Source: an uncultured Alphaproteobacteria bacterium
GTDB lineage: Bacteria; Pseudomonadota; Alphaproteobacteria; RF32; CAG-239
DNA: 46,075 nucleotides
Reading direction: 5' to 3'
Assembly: GCA_934254915.1 (NCBI GenBank)
Contig: CAKQMH010000011.1
Coordinates: 1-46,075 of the forward strand
A program made the position numbers and the translations under genes. Below, piece by piece: positions 35,006 to 43,744 of this stretch. The notes beneath the pieces are model-generated. The model ran no database searches, had not been told where the DNA came from, and worked only from the letters and a program-made list of their open reading frames with translations. Position 1 is the stretch's first letter. Each line of letters begins with the position of its first letter.

Positions 35006-35512
35006 TTATTTAGCCAGCATATCCAATAATTTTTTGGTAGCCGCATCCGCCGAAATATTTTCGAATACTGCATATTCATTAGCCAGACGATCCAATGCCT
35101 GCTCATAAATTTGGCGTTCACTGTATGATTGTTCAGCCAAATTCTCACTGCGGTACAAATCACGAATAACTTCCGCAATTGCAACCGGACTACCGGAATT
35201 AATTTTATTTTCATATTCCTGCGCCCGCCGCGACCACATAATTTTTTTAACTTTTGCTTTGCCTTTTAAGGTTGCCAAAGCTTCTGACATCGTATCGGCA
35301 TTGGAAATACGGCGCAGACCGGTTGTTTCGGCTTTAGCCATCGGAATACGCAAAGTCATCTTATCTTTATCAAAATTAACCACAATTAACTCAAGCTCAG
35401 AGCCGGCAATGTTTTGACGTGTAACATCAGCAATTTTTCCCACTCCATGAGCCGGATAAACAACATAGTCACCAGAGCAATACGGATTTTTCACTGTGAT
35501 TTTTTTATTCAT
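35006..35512 (-). CDS. CarD/CdnL-family RNA polymerase-binding regulator
   Basis: The 168-aa protein starts at 35512 (MNKKITVKNPYCSGDYVVYP), where GGTGGG precedes the ATG; upstream in-frame codons add an unlikely leader. The N-terminal RNAP-interaction domain (DYVVYPAHGVGKI, LELIVVNFDKDKMTLRIPM) and the helical DNA-binding C-terminal domain (KKIMWSRRAQEYENKINSG, AEVIRDLYRSEN, SERQIYEQALDRLANEY) are complete. CarD proteins stabilise open promoter complexes, notably at rRNA promoters. It is divergent from the secreted cysteine-rich gene. Confidence 0.93.
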   Translation of the reverse strand: MNKKITVKNPYCSGDYVVYPAHGVGKIADVTRQNIAGSELELIVVNFDKDKMTLRIPMAKAETTGLRRISNADTMSEALATLKGKAKVKKIMWSRRAQEYENKINSGSPVAIAEVIRDLYRSENLAEQSYSERQIYEQALDRLANEYAVFENISADAATKKLLDMLAK

Positions 35513-35710
35513 TTTTATGTTCCCACCTATTTTGATTATCACCATAACTTGCGGTTTTTCAACAACAACGGACTTAACATACCACAAAAAAAGGTTTAAA
35601 TCTAGTCAAAAAATAAATTTTGTCAAAAATTGACCTTTATTTTTAACATTATATTAATCGTCAGCCGCTACTATAAAAACAAATTAATACCGTTTCTCAG
35701 AGGGTTGGTT

Positions 35711-37456
35711 ATGAAAAAAGTATTTTTTGCTTTATTTTTGTTGTCTTTACTTTTTGCTCACGTTCCGGCTTACGCGTCCGTCGTTCCGGCTTATGCCACC
35801 AATAACTATCAAAATCATGAGTTGACACGGGCTGAAAAAAAGTGCCTTGAAGAAGGCTATAAAATAACTTATGCCAACTGCTCCAATCAAACTGCTCCGG
35901 CTGACCGCTGCCCGCATCATGACGCTTATTACCGCAGCTGTTCACAAGAGCAATGGTGCCGCAATAACAACTATCGTTTTTTGGCTGAAGACTGCAAACT
36001 CCCGCTTTATCCGGTAAAAATGTGCGATAATAAATTCCCGCTTTATCGCAGTTGTCAGGAAAATGTGGTCAAAGCCTGCACCGATTCGGGATACAAATCT
36101 AAAGACTCCTGCAAACTAACCGATAAAAAATGCCCCTACACTCAAGATTTCGGTATTTGTTGCGACAAGTGTCCCAATTTTGCTTATCGTTTAGACAATA
36201 TTCCTGAAGGTTATATCGCTGATGGCGAAACTTGCACCACTTGCGATGATGTGGTTATGACCAATGTCATTCCGGCAGCCTGTGACGGCTATCATCACTG
36301 CAAATTCGGTCCGATGTCGCCGCAAACTCCGTCCTGCCGCCATGGTGAACAAATTTTATACAGTGCCTGCAAAACTGCCGATATGGTTTGTCAGGAAAAC
36401 GGCTTTACCAGCAACACCTGTTCTCCTACCGAAGATACTCGCAGCTGCCCGCAAAACCCGTCTTTCAAAAGATGTACGACCAATTGCCTGAAATTGGCAC
36501 GCAAAGACTACGCTAACGCCGATGTCATCGCCGACAACAGCCGTAACCCCACCATTGATTTAACCAAAACTGAACTGCGCAGTCTGGTTGGGATGTCGCA
36601 CCCTGACTGCCGTTTGCAAAATCGTCCGACCGTGGAATTAAACATTAATCAGAAAAATCTGGAACAATATCGTAACTTATTTGACCGCCAAATTGACAAT
36701 ATGGCGTTTGTGTTGCACTTTGAAGAGCCTGTTTCCCTACCGGCCAACGGCAAATTCAACAATGTTAAAATCTCGTTTGACGGCAATCTGGCTGACTGTC
36801 CGCTGACCTCCGATAAAACCGTTGTTTCCGGTACGGTTAATTTCATCGGCGCGCCCAAACTATGTATGAATTTTGATGTTAAGCCCGAATCAAAACTGCT
36901 GACTGATGGCACTATTCAAGGCAATATTGACTTAGGCAAAGACTCGGCTCTCGGCATCAAAGGTGATCTGCGCGGTTACCTCAAAGCCAAAGGCTTTACT
37001 GAAATTTTCATTAAAGGTCGCCTCGAATACGCCGATCCTGCCAACAGCAATCTCAATGACGAAAGCATTGTTTTCGGTTGCAACAGCAAAGTCAAAATCG
37101 GCGAAGGTATTTTTGTTGATACTGCCTTTGTCATTATTAAACCTTGGACCAAGATGGATGTTGCTAAAATTGAGCTGAAATCAACCAGCGACAATATTAA
37201 CCTGCCCAACAGCCTGTCTGCCATTCACTTGTATAAATATGCCAAATTATTCAGCAACTATGGCACTGACGGCAATCAGGTTGTTTTCCCGCTGGTTGAA
37301 AATGACGCGACCAACGAATGTGAAGACAAGTATTATATTCACCTTGGTTCTGCCGTTAATACCAAAGCTCAGGTAACTTCACTAGAACCGACCAATTTGC
37401 TGGAAGGCAAATGGCAATGCCGTAAGCTGGAATACAAACAACAGCTGTGCGATTAA
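35711..37456 (+). CDS. Secreted protein with five four-cysteine repeats, unknown family
   Basis: The ATG at 35711 starts a signal peptide (MKKVFFALFLLSLLFAHVPA, cleaved near AYA-S22/23); 581 aa. Residues 45-259 contain 25 cysteines arranged in repeats of four: C45-57-67-77, C83-95-105-115, C123-134-141-150, C191-197-209-220 and C227-237-246-255. The common form is C-x4/5-Y/F, C, C (often CP), then an aromatic before C. Residues about 300-560 are rich in short strands (FNNVKISFDGNLADCPL, GNIDLGKDSALGIKGDL), suggesting a beta-rich domain. It likely acts outside the cytosol with disulfides; DsbA is encoded in this window. I recognise no family. A surface or adhesin role is inference. Confidence 0.75.
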   Translation: MKKVFFALFLLSLLFAHVPAYASVVPAYATNNYQNHELTRAEKKCLEEGYKITYANCSNQTAPADRCPHHDAYYRSCSQEQWCRNNNYRFLAEDCKLPLYPVKMCDNKFPLYRSCQENVVKACTDSGYKSKDSCKLTDKKCPYTQDFGICCDKCPNFAYRLDNIPEGYIADGETCTTCDDVVMTNVIPAACDGYHHCKFGPMSPQTPSCRHGEQILYSACKTADMVCQENGFTSNTCSPTEDTRSCPQNPSFKRCTTNCLKLARKDYANADVIADNSRNPTIDLTKTELRSLVGMSHPDCRLQNRPTVELNINQKNLEQYRNLFDRQIDNMAFVLHFEEPVSLPANGKFNNVKISFDGNLADCPLTSDKTVVSGTVNFIGAPKLCMNFDVKPESKLLTDGTIQGNIDLGKDSALGIKGDLRGYLKAKGFTEIFIKGRLEYADPANSNLNDESIVFGCNSKVKIGEGIFVDTAFVIIKPWTKMDVAKIELKSTSDNINLPNSLSAIHLYKYAKLFSNYGTDGNQVVFPLVENDATNECEDKYYIHLGSAVNTKAQVTSLEPTNLLEGKWQCRKLEYKQQLCD

Positions 37457-37463
37457 AAAAATC

Positions 37464-37892
37464 TCAATGGTTGACATTAGGGGAGTAAATGGTTTTCGGA
37501 TTAGCCGAATTACCGATTACTCCCATATCTTTTAACGGGTACGCCTGTACGTCATAAACCATCCCGTTGGCTTCTAGCAGTGTATTTTGAAAATCACTCC
37601 CCAAATCATTACTCATGGTTTTATCCGGCGTTGTTTTTTTGTTTTCAACCGGTTGGAGCGGCGGGGTTTTATTTTCTCCGTCACCAGGTATGACTAACGG
37701 ATCGCCCAATGGATTGGCCGCATTTTCCGGTTGTTCGACAATTGCAATATTTTCGTCGCCTGATGCTGTTGCTGCGCTTCCGTATACCACTGTCGGCAAA
37801 GCTGATTCTTCATTTATCGATTGCGCATAAACCGGCATACTGATACTACCTAATATTACTGCACCCAATACGGCCTTTATCCTGTTTTTCAT
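37464..37892 (-). CDS. Small exported protein of unknown function
   Basis: The 142-aa product has a clear signal peptide (MKNRIKAVLGAVILGSISMP, cleaved near VYA-QS) and GGGAGAG before the ATG. The mature part is low-complexity and rich in P, N and E (NPLGDPLVIPGDGENKTPP), ending in FQNTLLEANGMVYDVQAYPL. It has no cysteine. It is convergent with the cysteine-repeat gene, 7 nt between stops. No family is recognised. Confidence 0.68.
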   Translation of the reverse strand: MKNRIKAVLGAVILGSISMPVYAQSINEESALPTVVYGSAATASGDENIAIVEQPENAANPLGDPLVIPGDGENKTPPLQPVENKKTTPDKTMSNDLGSDFQNTLLEANGMVYDVQAYPLKDMGVIGNSANPKTIYSPNVNH

Positions 37893-38010
37893 TTTCTACT
37901 CTCCCGATAATCTGCTCTACGTGGAGATAAACTTTAAAATTATGAAAACAAGTAGTGATTTTTTAATTATTTTATGCTATACTTTATCCATTAGCGAAAG
38001 GAGAAAGAAA

Positions 38011-38190
38011 ATGTCCGCAGAATTAGGAGCTATCAGCCAATACGCTTTGTCCGTACAACAAATGCAGATGAAGCTGATTAAAGCTAATATTGAAATGCAG
38101 CAACAAGCTGTTGACGTTTTGTTAAATCAAGATGATCGTTCAGTTGCCCCTTCAAGTAACTTGGGACGCAATTTAGATATTTCAGTCTAG
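38011..38190 (+). CDS. Small helical protein resembling the YjfB putative motility family
   Basis: I start it at 38011 (MSAELGAISQYALSVQQMQM) with AAAGGAG before the ATG; 59 aa. The amphipathic, Q/M-rich helix (ALSVQQMQMKLIKANIEMQQ, then QAVDVLL) is reminiscent of the YjfB family of small proteins labelled putative motility proteins. No flagellar gene is seen nearby. The similarity is weak; the gene itself looks real because of its ribosome site. Its stop overlaps the stop of the convergent gene. Confidence 0.55.
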   Translation: MSAELGAISQYALSVQQMQMKLIKANIEMQQQAVDVLLNQDDRSVAPSSNLGRNLDISV

Positions 38191-38504
38191 AAACTCAGTA
38201 ATGATACAAATGACAAGGTTAAGACCGCTGCTACGGCAAATGCGGCAACATCGCCTATTGCCTGCCATATCATAGTCGACAAATCTAGCGTATCACCATC
38301 ATCCTTATAAACTTTCTTAAAACCAAATCGATGAACAACCGCTGCCAATAAGGCCAACAAATAGAGATGATAATCTTTAAACAACTCTTCAATTTGGGAG
38401 GCGTCCATTGTCGCCATACAAACGAAGCCCAAACCGATTCCAAGCAAAATCAACGGGTTAAAAATTATTCCCGATGTAAAAAGTGCAATAATCCCTTTTA
38501 TCAT
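38187..38504 (-). CDS. Small membrane protein of unknown function
   Basis: The 105-aa product has about four hydrophobic segments (IALFTSGIIFNPLILLGIGL, YLLALLAAVVHRFG, AIGDVAAFAVAAVLTLSFVS) and a short acidic stretch (KDDGDTLD). Its ATG overlaps the stop of the 68-aa gene (ATGA), implying coupled translation. I recognise no family. Confidence 0.6.
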   Translation of the reverse strand: MIKGIIALFTSGIIFNPLILLGIGLGFVCMATMDASQIEELFKDYHLYLLALLAAVVHRFGFKKVYKDDGDTLDLSTMIWQAIGDVAAFAVAAVLTLSFVSLLSF

Positions 38505-38707
38505 AAACTAACCTGGCGTCCCCAAACTCTGCGGCTCATAAAGCGGCTCTCATTGGTTTCCATATAACTTGGCCAAATACATCTGACTTTAGTTTTTGCC
38601 GCCTTGTTTAAAGCATATTGCGAAACCGGTACTAAGGAAACATTTCCACGCTTTTGCGGATTAATAACCTTGTTGCGATACCAATCTAAATTAGCTTGTT
38701 CCACCAT
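38501..38707 (-). CDS. Small basic protein of unknown function (68 aa)
   Basis: The ATG at 38707 (MVEQANLDWYRNKVINPQKR) lies seven nt after AAGGAGG; the in-frame ATG at 38713 is only one nt from it. The product is basic (many R/K, few acids) with one Cys and no membrane segment, ending MSRRVWGRQVSL. It is translationally coupled to the membrane protein downstream. It could bind nucleic acid or the membrane partner, which is speculation. Confidence 0.6.
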   Translation of the reverse strand: MVEQANLDWYRNKVINPQKRGNVSLVPVSQYALNKAAKTKVRCIWPSYMETNESRFMSRRVWGRQVSL

Positions 38708-38790
38708 TATCATTCCTCCTTAATGAGGCTAAAACATGATATTAGATACTTTATGCGCAAATAGTAAAAAAAAGTTTAACTGATTTTTTA

Positions 38791-40146
38791 CTATTGCAGC
38801 TTTTGCTCCTGAAAACCTTTAGCCTCACTCAAACTCTGACTAATCTGCCGTGGCAAATCGGCATATTTTTCATCATAACTCCATACCCAAACCTGAATTT
38901 TGGGTTCAGTTCCCGACTTTCGTACCAATATGCGCCCGTTGTCTCCCAGTTTGGCTTGTCCGTCCTTAATGGCGGCTTGAAATTCTGCATTATTGAATGC
39001 TTCCTGCATTTCATTTACCGTCCCAAATTTGCTATCCAGCCGATAACGCGGCATCGGCTCAAACAGGGGGAAAATTTCACTCATTTTGCGCTTATAATAC
39101 TTCAGCCCCAAAGCCAAGATTATACCTGATACCAGACAATCACCGGTTTTGGCAAAATCGGCAATCACAATATGCCCTGATTCTTCACCGCCGATATTAG
39201 CCCCGCTTTTTTTCATCAGCTCAATCACATGGCGCTCACCCACTGCTGAACGCTCACATTTAAGCCCCAAGGTTTGTAAAAAAGTATCCAACGCCGGATT
39301 GGAAGTTATCGTTGCCGCTACTTTATTACTTTGCAGCTTGCCGACTTGCTGATAATACATACTCAAAAAAGCAATAATTTGATCACCATCAAGCTTATTA
39401 CCTTTATCATCGCAAACAATTATCCGATCCCCATCGCCATCAGCCGCAATCCCGATATCCGCTTTTTCAGCCACCACTTTTTGCATCATCTGTTCCGGAT
39501 GCTGCGACCCGCAGTCACGGTTAATATTTGTACCATCCGGCTCAACCGCCAAAGCTATGACTTCGGCGCCCAATTCCTGAAAAACCTGCGGCATAATCCC
39601 CGCGAAGCAACCGTTGGCGCAATCAACCACAATTTTCAGTCCTTGCAAAGGCTTACCCGCATTTTGTTGTCTTATCGGTTCAAGATATTCGCTGATTGCA
39701 TTTTCATAAGTACTTATTTTACCGATTTTACCAGCTTCAAACTGCTTGGGATTGTTTATATTTTGCTCCAACAACGCCGTTTGTTCATCCGTCAATTTAT
39801 CTCCGTTTGCTGCTATCAGTTTAATCCCGTTGTCCTGATACGGATTATGCGAAGCCGTAATCATAACCGCTAAGTCGACATTCAGACGCGGCGTTAAAGC
39901 CGTGACTGCCGGCGTGGGAATTACCCCGAGCTTTAACACGTCAACCCCCTGCGCTGTAAAACCGGCCGTCAATGCCGCTTCCAACATATCCGATGAAACA
40001 CGCGTATCTTTGGCTATCGCCACTCTTTGATATTGCTTACACAATAAATTGGCGGCCGCGACTGCTAAATTACTCGCAAAATCTATCGTCATCGGATAGA
40101 CATTTGCTACCCCGCGCACACCGTCCGTACCAAAAAGTTTTGCCAT
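38791..40146 (-). CDS. glmM: Phosphoglucosamine mutase
   Basis: GlmM converts glucosamine-6-phosphate to glucosamine-1-phosphate for UDP-GlcNAc synthesis. The 451-aa protein has FGTDGVRGVAN at the start, the phosphoserine loop ITASHNPYQDNGIK (S99), the Mg site ADGDGDR, GGEESGH and the phosphate-binding RKSGTEPKIQV. It follows ftsH by 21 nt on the same strand, a common ftsH-(folP)-glmM arrangement; folP is absent here. It supplies precursor for the wall pathway that includes MurJ. Confidence 0.96.
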   Translation of the reverse strand: MAKLFGTDGVRGVANVYPMTIDFASNLAVAAANLLCKQYQRVAIAKDTRVSSDMLEAALTAGFTAQGVDVLKLGVIPTPAVTALTPRLNVDLAVMITASHNPYQDNGIKLIAANGDKLTDEQTALLEQNINNPKQFEAGKIGKISTYENAISEYLEPIRQQNAGKPLQGLKIVVDCANGCFAGIMPQVFQELGAEVIALAVEPDGTNINRDCGSQHPEQMMQKVVAEKADIGIAADGDGDRIIVCDDKGNKLDGDQIIAFLSMYYQQVGKLQSNKVAATITSNPALDTFLQTLGLKCERSAVGERHVIELMKKSGANIGGEESGHIVIADFAKTGDCLVSGIILALGLKYYKRKMSEIFPLFEPMPRYRLDSKFGTVNEMQEAFNNAEFQAAIKDGQAKLGDNGRILVRKSGTEPKIQVWVWSYDEKYADLPRQISQSLSEAKGFQEQKLQ

Positions 40147-40167
40147 TTGCGCCTGCCTTTCACTTTC

Positions 40168-42033
40168 TCAAACTTCGGGAACTGAACTATGTGTTCTTTT
40201 TTCCTCGCTGACCGGAGCTTCGGCCGACTTATCAATTTTTTCGCCGTTTATAACTTGCTTAATTTCATCTCCGGTTAAGGTTTCATATTCAATCAAAGCC
40301 TGCGCCAGTGTTTCCCATTCTTTTTGCTTATCCTGCAGCATTTTCTTAGCCTGCTCATAAGCGGTAATAACCAACCGTTTAATTTCAGCATCAACCAGTT
40401 TAGCTGTATCTTCGCTGATATTTTTGTTCTGTGTAACTGATTTTCCCAAGAACACTTCGCCGGAATTTTCCGCATACAAAACCGGTCCGAGGGTATCGCT
40501 CATCCCCCATTCCGTCACCATTGAACGCGCCAAATTAGTTGCCGCCGCAATATCCGAAGAAGCCCCCGACGTAACTTTGTCATATCCGAACTTTAATTCC
40601 TCAGCCACGCGTCCACCCATCATAATAATCAGGCGCGACAACATTTTGGAACGCGAATACGAATATTGATCTTTTTCCGGTAATTGCTGCACCATTCCCA
40701 AAGCGCGTCCCCGCGGGATAATTGTCGCCTTGTGAATTGGATCGGTATCCGCCACAAACAATGAACAAATCGCATGTCCGGCCTCATGATAAGCCGTCAG
40801 CTTCTTTTCATTCTCGTCCATTGCCATTGAACGGCGCTCGCTGCCCATTAAGACCTTGTCTTTTGCCTCATCAAAATCTTTTGACGTAACTTTACGCTTA
40901 TTGCGTCGGGCTGCCAACAACGCCGCCTCATTCACCAAATTAGCCAAATCAGCTCCGGAAAAACCGGGTGTTCCCCGTGCAATAACCGACAGATTGACAT
41001 CTTTAGCCAACGGCACTTTATTGACATGAACTTTCAGAATTTCTTCACGTCCTTTTTTATCAGGATTCGTTACTGTTACCTGCCGGTCAAAACGTCCCGG
41101 ACGCAGCAAAGCCGGGTCAAGAACATCAGGACGGTTAGTTGCCGCAATGACAATAACATTTTCATTAGGTTCAAACCCGTCCATTTCTACCAACAGCTGG
41201 TTAAGGGTCTGCTCGCGTTCGTCATTACCGCCGCCCAAACCGGCACCACGGTGACGACCGACCGCATCAATCTCATCAATAAACAACAGACACGGAGCAT
41301 TTTTCTTGGCCTGAGCAAACATATCGCGAACACGACTTGCCCCCACGCCGACAAACATCTCGACAAAGTCTGAGCCTGAAATTGAGAAAAACGGAACATC
41401 AGCTTCACCGGCAACCGCTTTGGCTAACAAAGTTTTACCCGTACCCGGAGGGCCGACCATCAGCACACCCTTCGGAATTTTTCCGCCCAAACGTTGGAAT
41501 TTTTCCGGATCTTTCAAGAAATCAATAATTTCTTCCAGCTCTTCTTTTGCCTCATCAGCACCGGCCACATCCTTAAACGTAACTTTTTTGGTGTTTTCAA
41601 TTAATCTTGCGCGTGACTTGCCGAAACTCATAGCTTTATTGTTGCCGGAATTCGCCTGCCGCATAAAGAAAATCCACACCCCGATTAGCAAAATCATTGG
41701 AAACCATGAAATCAACACGCCCCAAAAGGTGTTTGCCACATCATCTTCCGGCTGCGCCGTAACTTTAACATCATTTTTACGCAGCAATTCAATCATTGTC
41801 GGATCAAACGGCGCATAGGTGTGAAAGTGCTGTCCGGTCGTATATACGCCCTTAATATTAGCACCTTCGATTGTCACTTCGGCAACCTTTTTGTTTTCCA
41901 CATGATTCATAAACTCCGAAAAAGCCAAATTTTCCATTCCTGCTCTTTCGGTGCTGCCCGTAAACATATTTGCCGCCAGTGAAATAAAAAATACTATCAC
42001 CAGCCAAATCGCCAAGTTACGCCCTGTTCTCAT
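40168..42033 (-). CDS. ftsH: Membrane-bound ATP-dependent zinc protease FtsH
   Basis: FtsH degrades misfolded membrane proteins and regulatory factors, including RpoH in enterobacteria. The start at 42033 (MRTGRNLAIWLV) has AAGGA six nt upstream; an earlier in-frame codon adds a leader without a site. The 621-aa protein has TM1 at about 7-25, a periplasmic domain, TM2 at about 106-127, Walker A GPPGTGKT, Walker B LLFIDEIDAVG, the SRH (ATNRPDVLDPALLRPGRFDR) and zinc motif H416-EAGH420. A heat-shock-type promoter lies upstream. glmM is cotranscribed. Confidence 0.97.
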   Translation of the reverse strand: MRTGRNLAIWLVIVFFISLAANMFTGSTERAGMENLAFSEFMNHVENKKVAEVTIEGANIKGVYTTGQHFHTYAPFDPTMIELLRKNDVKVTAQPEDDVANTFWGVLISWFPMILLIGVWIFFMRQANSGNNKAMSFGKSRARLIENTKKVTFKDVAGADEAKEELEEIIDFLKDPEKFQRLGGKIPKGVLMVGPPGTGKTLLAKAVAGEADVPFFSISGSDFVEMFVGVGASRVRDMFAQAKKNAPCLLFIDEIDAVGRHRGAGLGGGNDEREQTLNQLLVEMDGFEPNENVIVIAATNRPDVLDPALLRPGRFDRQVTVTNPDKKGREEILKVHVNKVPLAKDVNLSVIARGTPGFSGADLANLVNEAALLAARRNKRKVTSKDFDEAKDKVLMGSERRSMAMDENEKKLTAYHEAGHAICSLFVADTDPIHKATIIPRGRALGMVQQLPEKDQYSYSRSKMLSRLIIMMGGRVAEELKFGYDKVTSGASSDIAAATNLARSMVTEWGMSDTLGPVLYAENSGEVFLGKSVTQNKNISEDTAKLVDAEIKRLVITAYEQAKKMLQDKQKEWETLAQALIEYETLTGDEIKQVINGEKIDKSAEAPVSEEKRTHSSVPEV

Positions 42034-42072
42034 TATTGTTCCTTCTTGTTCAAACTGCAAACTCTTATAAAT

Positions 42073-42101
42073 ATATAGGTTTATTTTATTCAAAACTCAA
42101 G
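42073..42101 (-). promoter_or_regulatory. RpoH-type heat-shock promoter of ftsH
   Basis: On the minus strand CTTG (42101-42098) is followed after exactly 18 nt by CCTATAT (42079-42073), a full match to CTTG-N17/18-CYTATnT. It lies 40 nt before the ftsH ATG and just after the dsbA terminator. Confidence 0.65.
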
Positions 42102-42131
42102 TGAGAATAAAACTTTACCCACTTTGGCAAC

Positions 42132-42161
42132 AAAAAAGCGGCTGCACAAGCAACCGCTTTT
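42132..42161 (-). terminator. Terminator after dsbA
   Basis: On the minus strand AAAAGCGG pairs with CCGCTTTT around a 12-nt loop and is followed by T residues. Confidence 0.85.
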
Positions 42162-42189
42162 AATTGGCGTAAATCTAATTCACTATCCG

Positions 42190-42912
42190 TTATTTAGCTG
42201 CATCAATAGCTTGCTGAATAACATTTTCATCCAATGTTTGGAGAATTTTACCATTCAAGACCAAAGTCGGGACACCGCTTACTTGGATTTTGCCGGCCAA
42301 TTCAGCCGCATCATTCAAAGTTTGTTTAACTTGATCAGATTCCATATCAGCTTTCAGTTTTTCCAAATCCAAGCCGTTCAAAACAGCAATTTCGTCAATT
42401 TTTGTTTCGGTCAACGGGCCTTTAGCTTCAAACAAAGCTTTGTACATTTCAGCAAACTTGCCTTGATTTTTAGCAGCCAAAGCAGCTTTAGCGGCATAAG
42501 ATGAAACCGGAGCAACAAAGGTCATGGTTTTGGCAACAACCTTAACATCCGGATTCTTAGCAACGATAGATTTGATTGCCGGATAAATTCTGTGGCAGAA
42601 ACCGCAAGAGAAGTCAAAGAACTCAACCAAAACAACTTTACCATCCGGATTACCGATAAAACCATCATTTGGATTGTTGTTCAAAGCTTCAGCATTTTCT
42701 TCAACCATTTCCTGAGCTTTTTTCTGAGCTTCGTCTCTCATTTTTTGTTCATAGTTTTGCATAGCATTGATAACCAATTCCGGCTTATCATTCAAAACTT
42801 GTTCAACAGCTGCGCTCTTGTCTTTACTGCAGCAGACAATGCACATAACCATTGCGATGACAGCAACAACCAACGCTGCCAACGAAACATAAATTGCGTT
42901 AAGTTTATTCAT
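42190..42912 (-). CDS. DsbA-family thiol-disulfide oxidoreductase (Com1/ScsC-like)
   Basis: The 240-aa protein has an N-terminal membrane anchor (about 8-27) holding a cysteine cluster (C24, C27, C28). A charged helical region (about 33-80) may be for oligomerisation, as in ScsC/Com1. The thioredoxin-fold domain has active site C103-GF-C106 (FDFSCGFCHR) and the cis-Pro loop VSGVPTLVLNG. It would form or shuffle disulfides in the periplasm. The secreted 25-cysteine protein nearby is an obvious potential substrate (inference). The anchor cysteines could alternatively allow lipidation. Confidence 0.9.
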   Translation of the reverse strand: MNKLNAIYVSLAALVVAVIAMVMCIVCCSKDKSAAVEQVLNDKPELVINAMQNYEQKMRDEAQKKAQEMVEENAEALNNNPNDGFIGNPDGKVVLVEFFDFSCGFCHRIYPAIKSIVAKNPDVKVVAKTMTFVAPVSSYAAKAALAAKNQGKFAEMYKALFEAKGPLTETKIDEIAVLNGLDLEKLKADMESDQVKQTLNDAAELAGKIQVSGVPTLVLNGKILQTLDENVIQQAIDAAK

Positions 42913-42956
42913 AATATAATATCCTCGAGTTATGATTTATAATAAAACAGCTACAA

Positions 42957-42985
42957 ACATAGCTAAATTCGATTATTTTTACAAG
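42957..42985 (-). promoter_or_regulatory. Possible heat-shock-type or sigma-70 promoter of dsbA
   Basis: On the minus strand CTTG (42985-42982) is followed after 18 nt by GCTATGT (42963-42957), the same spacing as htpG and ftsH with one mismatch in CYTATnT. Confidence 0.4.
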
Positions 42986-43084
42986 TCTAAAATGCAGATT
43001 ATTTAACAAAATTTGCACAAACATAAATTGTTTATTCATAATTTTTTGTATATAATCTGAACATCTATAACAAGGGGAAAGACT

Positions 43085-43744
43085 ATGTTTCATTTGGCGG
43101 TATCCATTTTTTCACAGACCAAATCGTTGGAAAACAAAATTGATTTATTTCATGATAAATTGCTTGACGTGGCTATGGTTTTCAAAAAGACAATCCGCGT
43201 TTATCTTAATGAAAAACGCAGCGACGAATATCGCAAATTATCCAAACAAATAAAACAACTTGAACATGATGCCGACAATCTTCGCCGTGATATTGAGAGC
43301 AAGCTTTATTCGCAAAATCTGATTCCGGATTTGCGCGCTGATGTTTTACATCTGGTCGAAAATCTGGATAAAGTCATCAACAAATTTGATGAAGTTACCT
43401 ATATGTTTTATGTCGAGCGTCCGGATATTCCGACCGAATACCACTCCCGCATTAATGAGTTGTGCGACCTATCTGCCGAATGTGCCGAAAATATGGCCAA
43501 AGCATCTCGCGCTTTTTTCCGAGATCTCAGTTCCGTCCGCGACTACTCGCAAAAAGTTTACTTCATTGAACACGAATCTGACTTAAGCTCCGGACACCTG
43601 CGGGAGAATATTTTCGATTCGGATATGCCGTTGGCTAATAAACTGCAGCTCAGCAACTTCATTAATGAAATTGCCAATATTGCCGACATCGCCGAAGACT
43701 TTATTGATGAACTTCTGATTTTTACCATTAAACGGGATATATAA
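43085..43744 (+). CDS. DUF47 (PhoU-like) accessory protein of a Pit transporter
   Basis: The 219-aa all-helical protein belongs to the PhoU-like DUF47 family, usually encoded beside low-affinity phosphate transporters and thought to regulate them. Typical features are seen: KQIKQLEHDADNLRRDIESK with EHDAD, and later VYFIEHESDLSSGHLRENIF with EHESD; both are acidic metal-binding motifs. AAGGGGAAAG precedes the ATG. Its stop overlaps the ATG of the Pit gene by one base (TAATG). Confidence 0.9.
   Translation: MFHLAVSIFSQTKSLENKIDLFHDKLLDVAMVFKKTIRVYLNEKRSDEYRKLSKQIKQLEHDADNLRRDIESKLYSQNLIPDLRADVLHLVENLDKVINKFDEVTYMFYVERPDIPTEYHSRINELCDLSAECAENMAKASRAFFRDLSSVRDYSQKVYFIEHESDLSSGHLRENIFDSDMPLANKLQLSNFINEIANIADIAEDFIDELLIFTIKRDI

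Noticed and set aside
35711..37456. Cysteine-repeat protein as an EGF, metallothionein or ferredoxin domain
   Set aside because: Cysteine spacing does not fit EGF or CxxCxxCxxxCP, and the signal peptide with wide spacing argues against metal-thiolate clusters.
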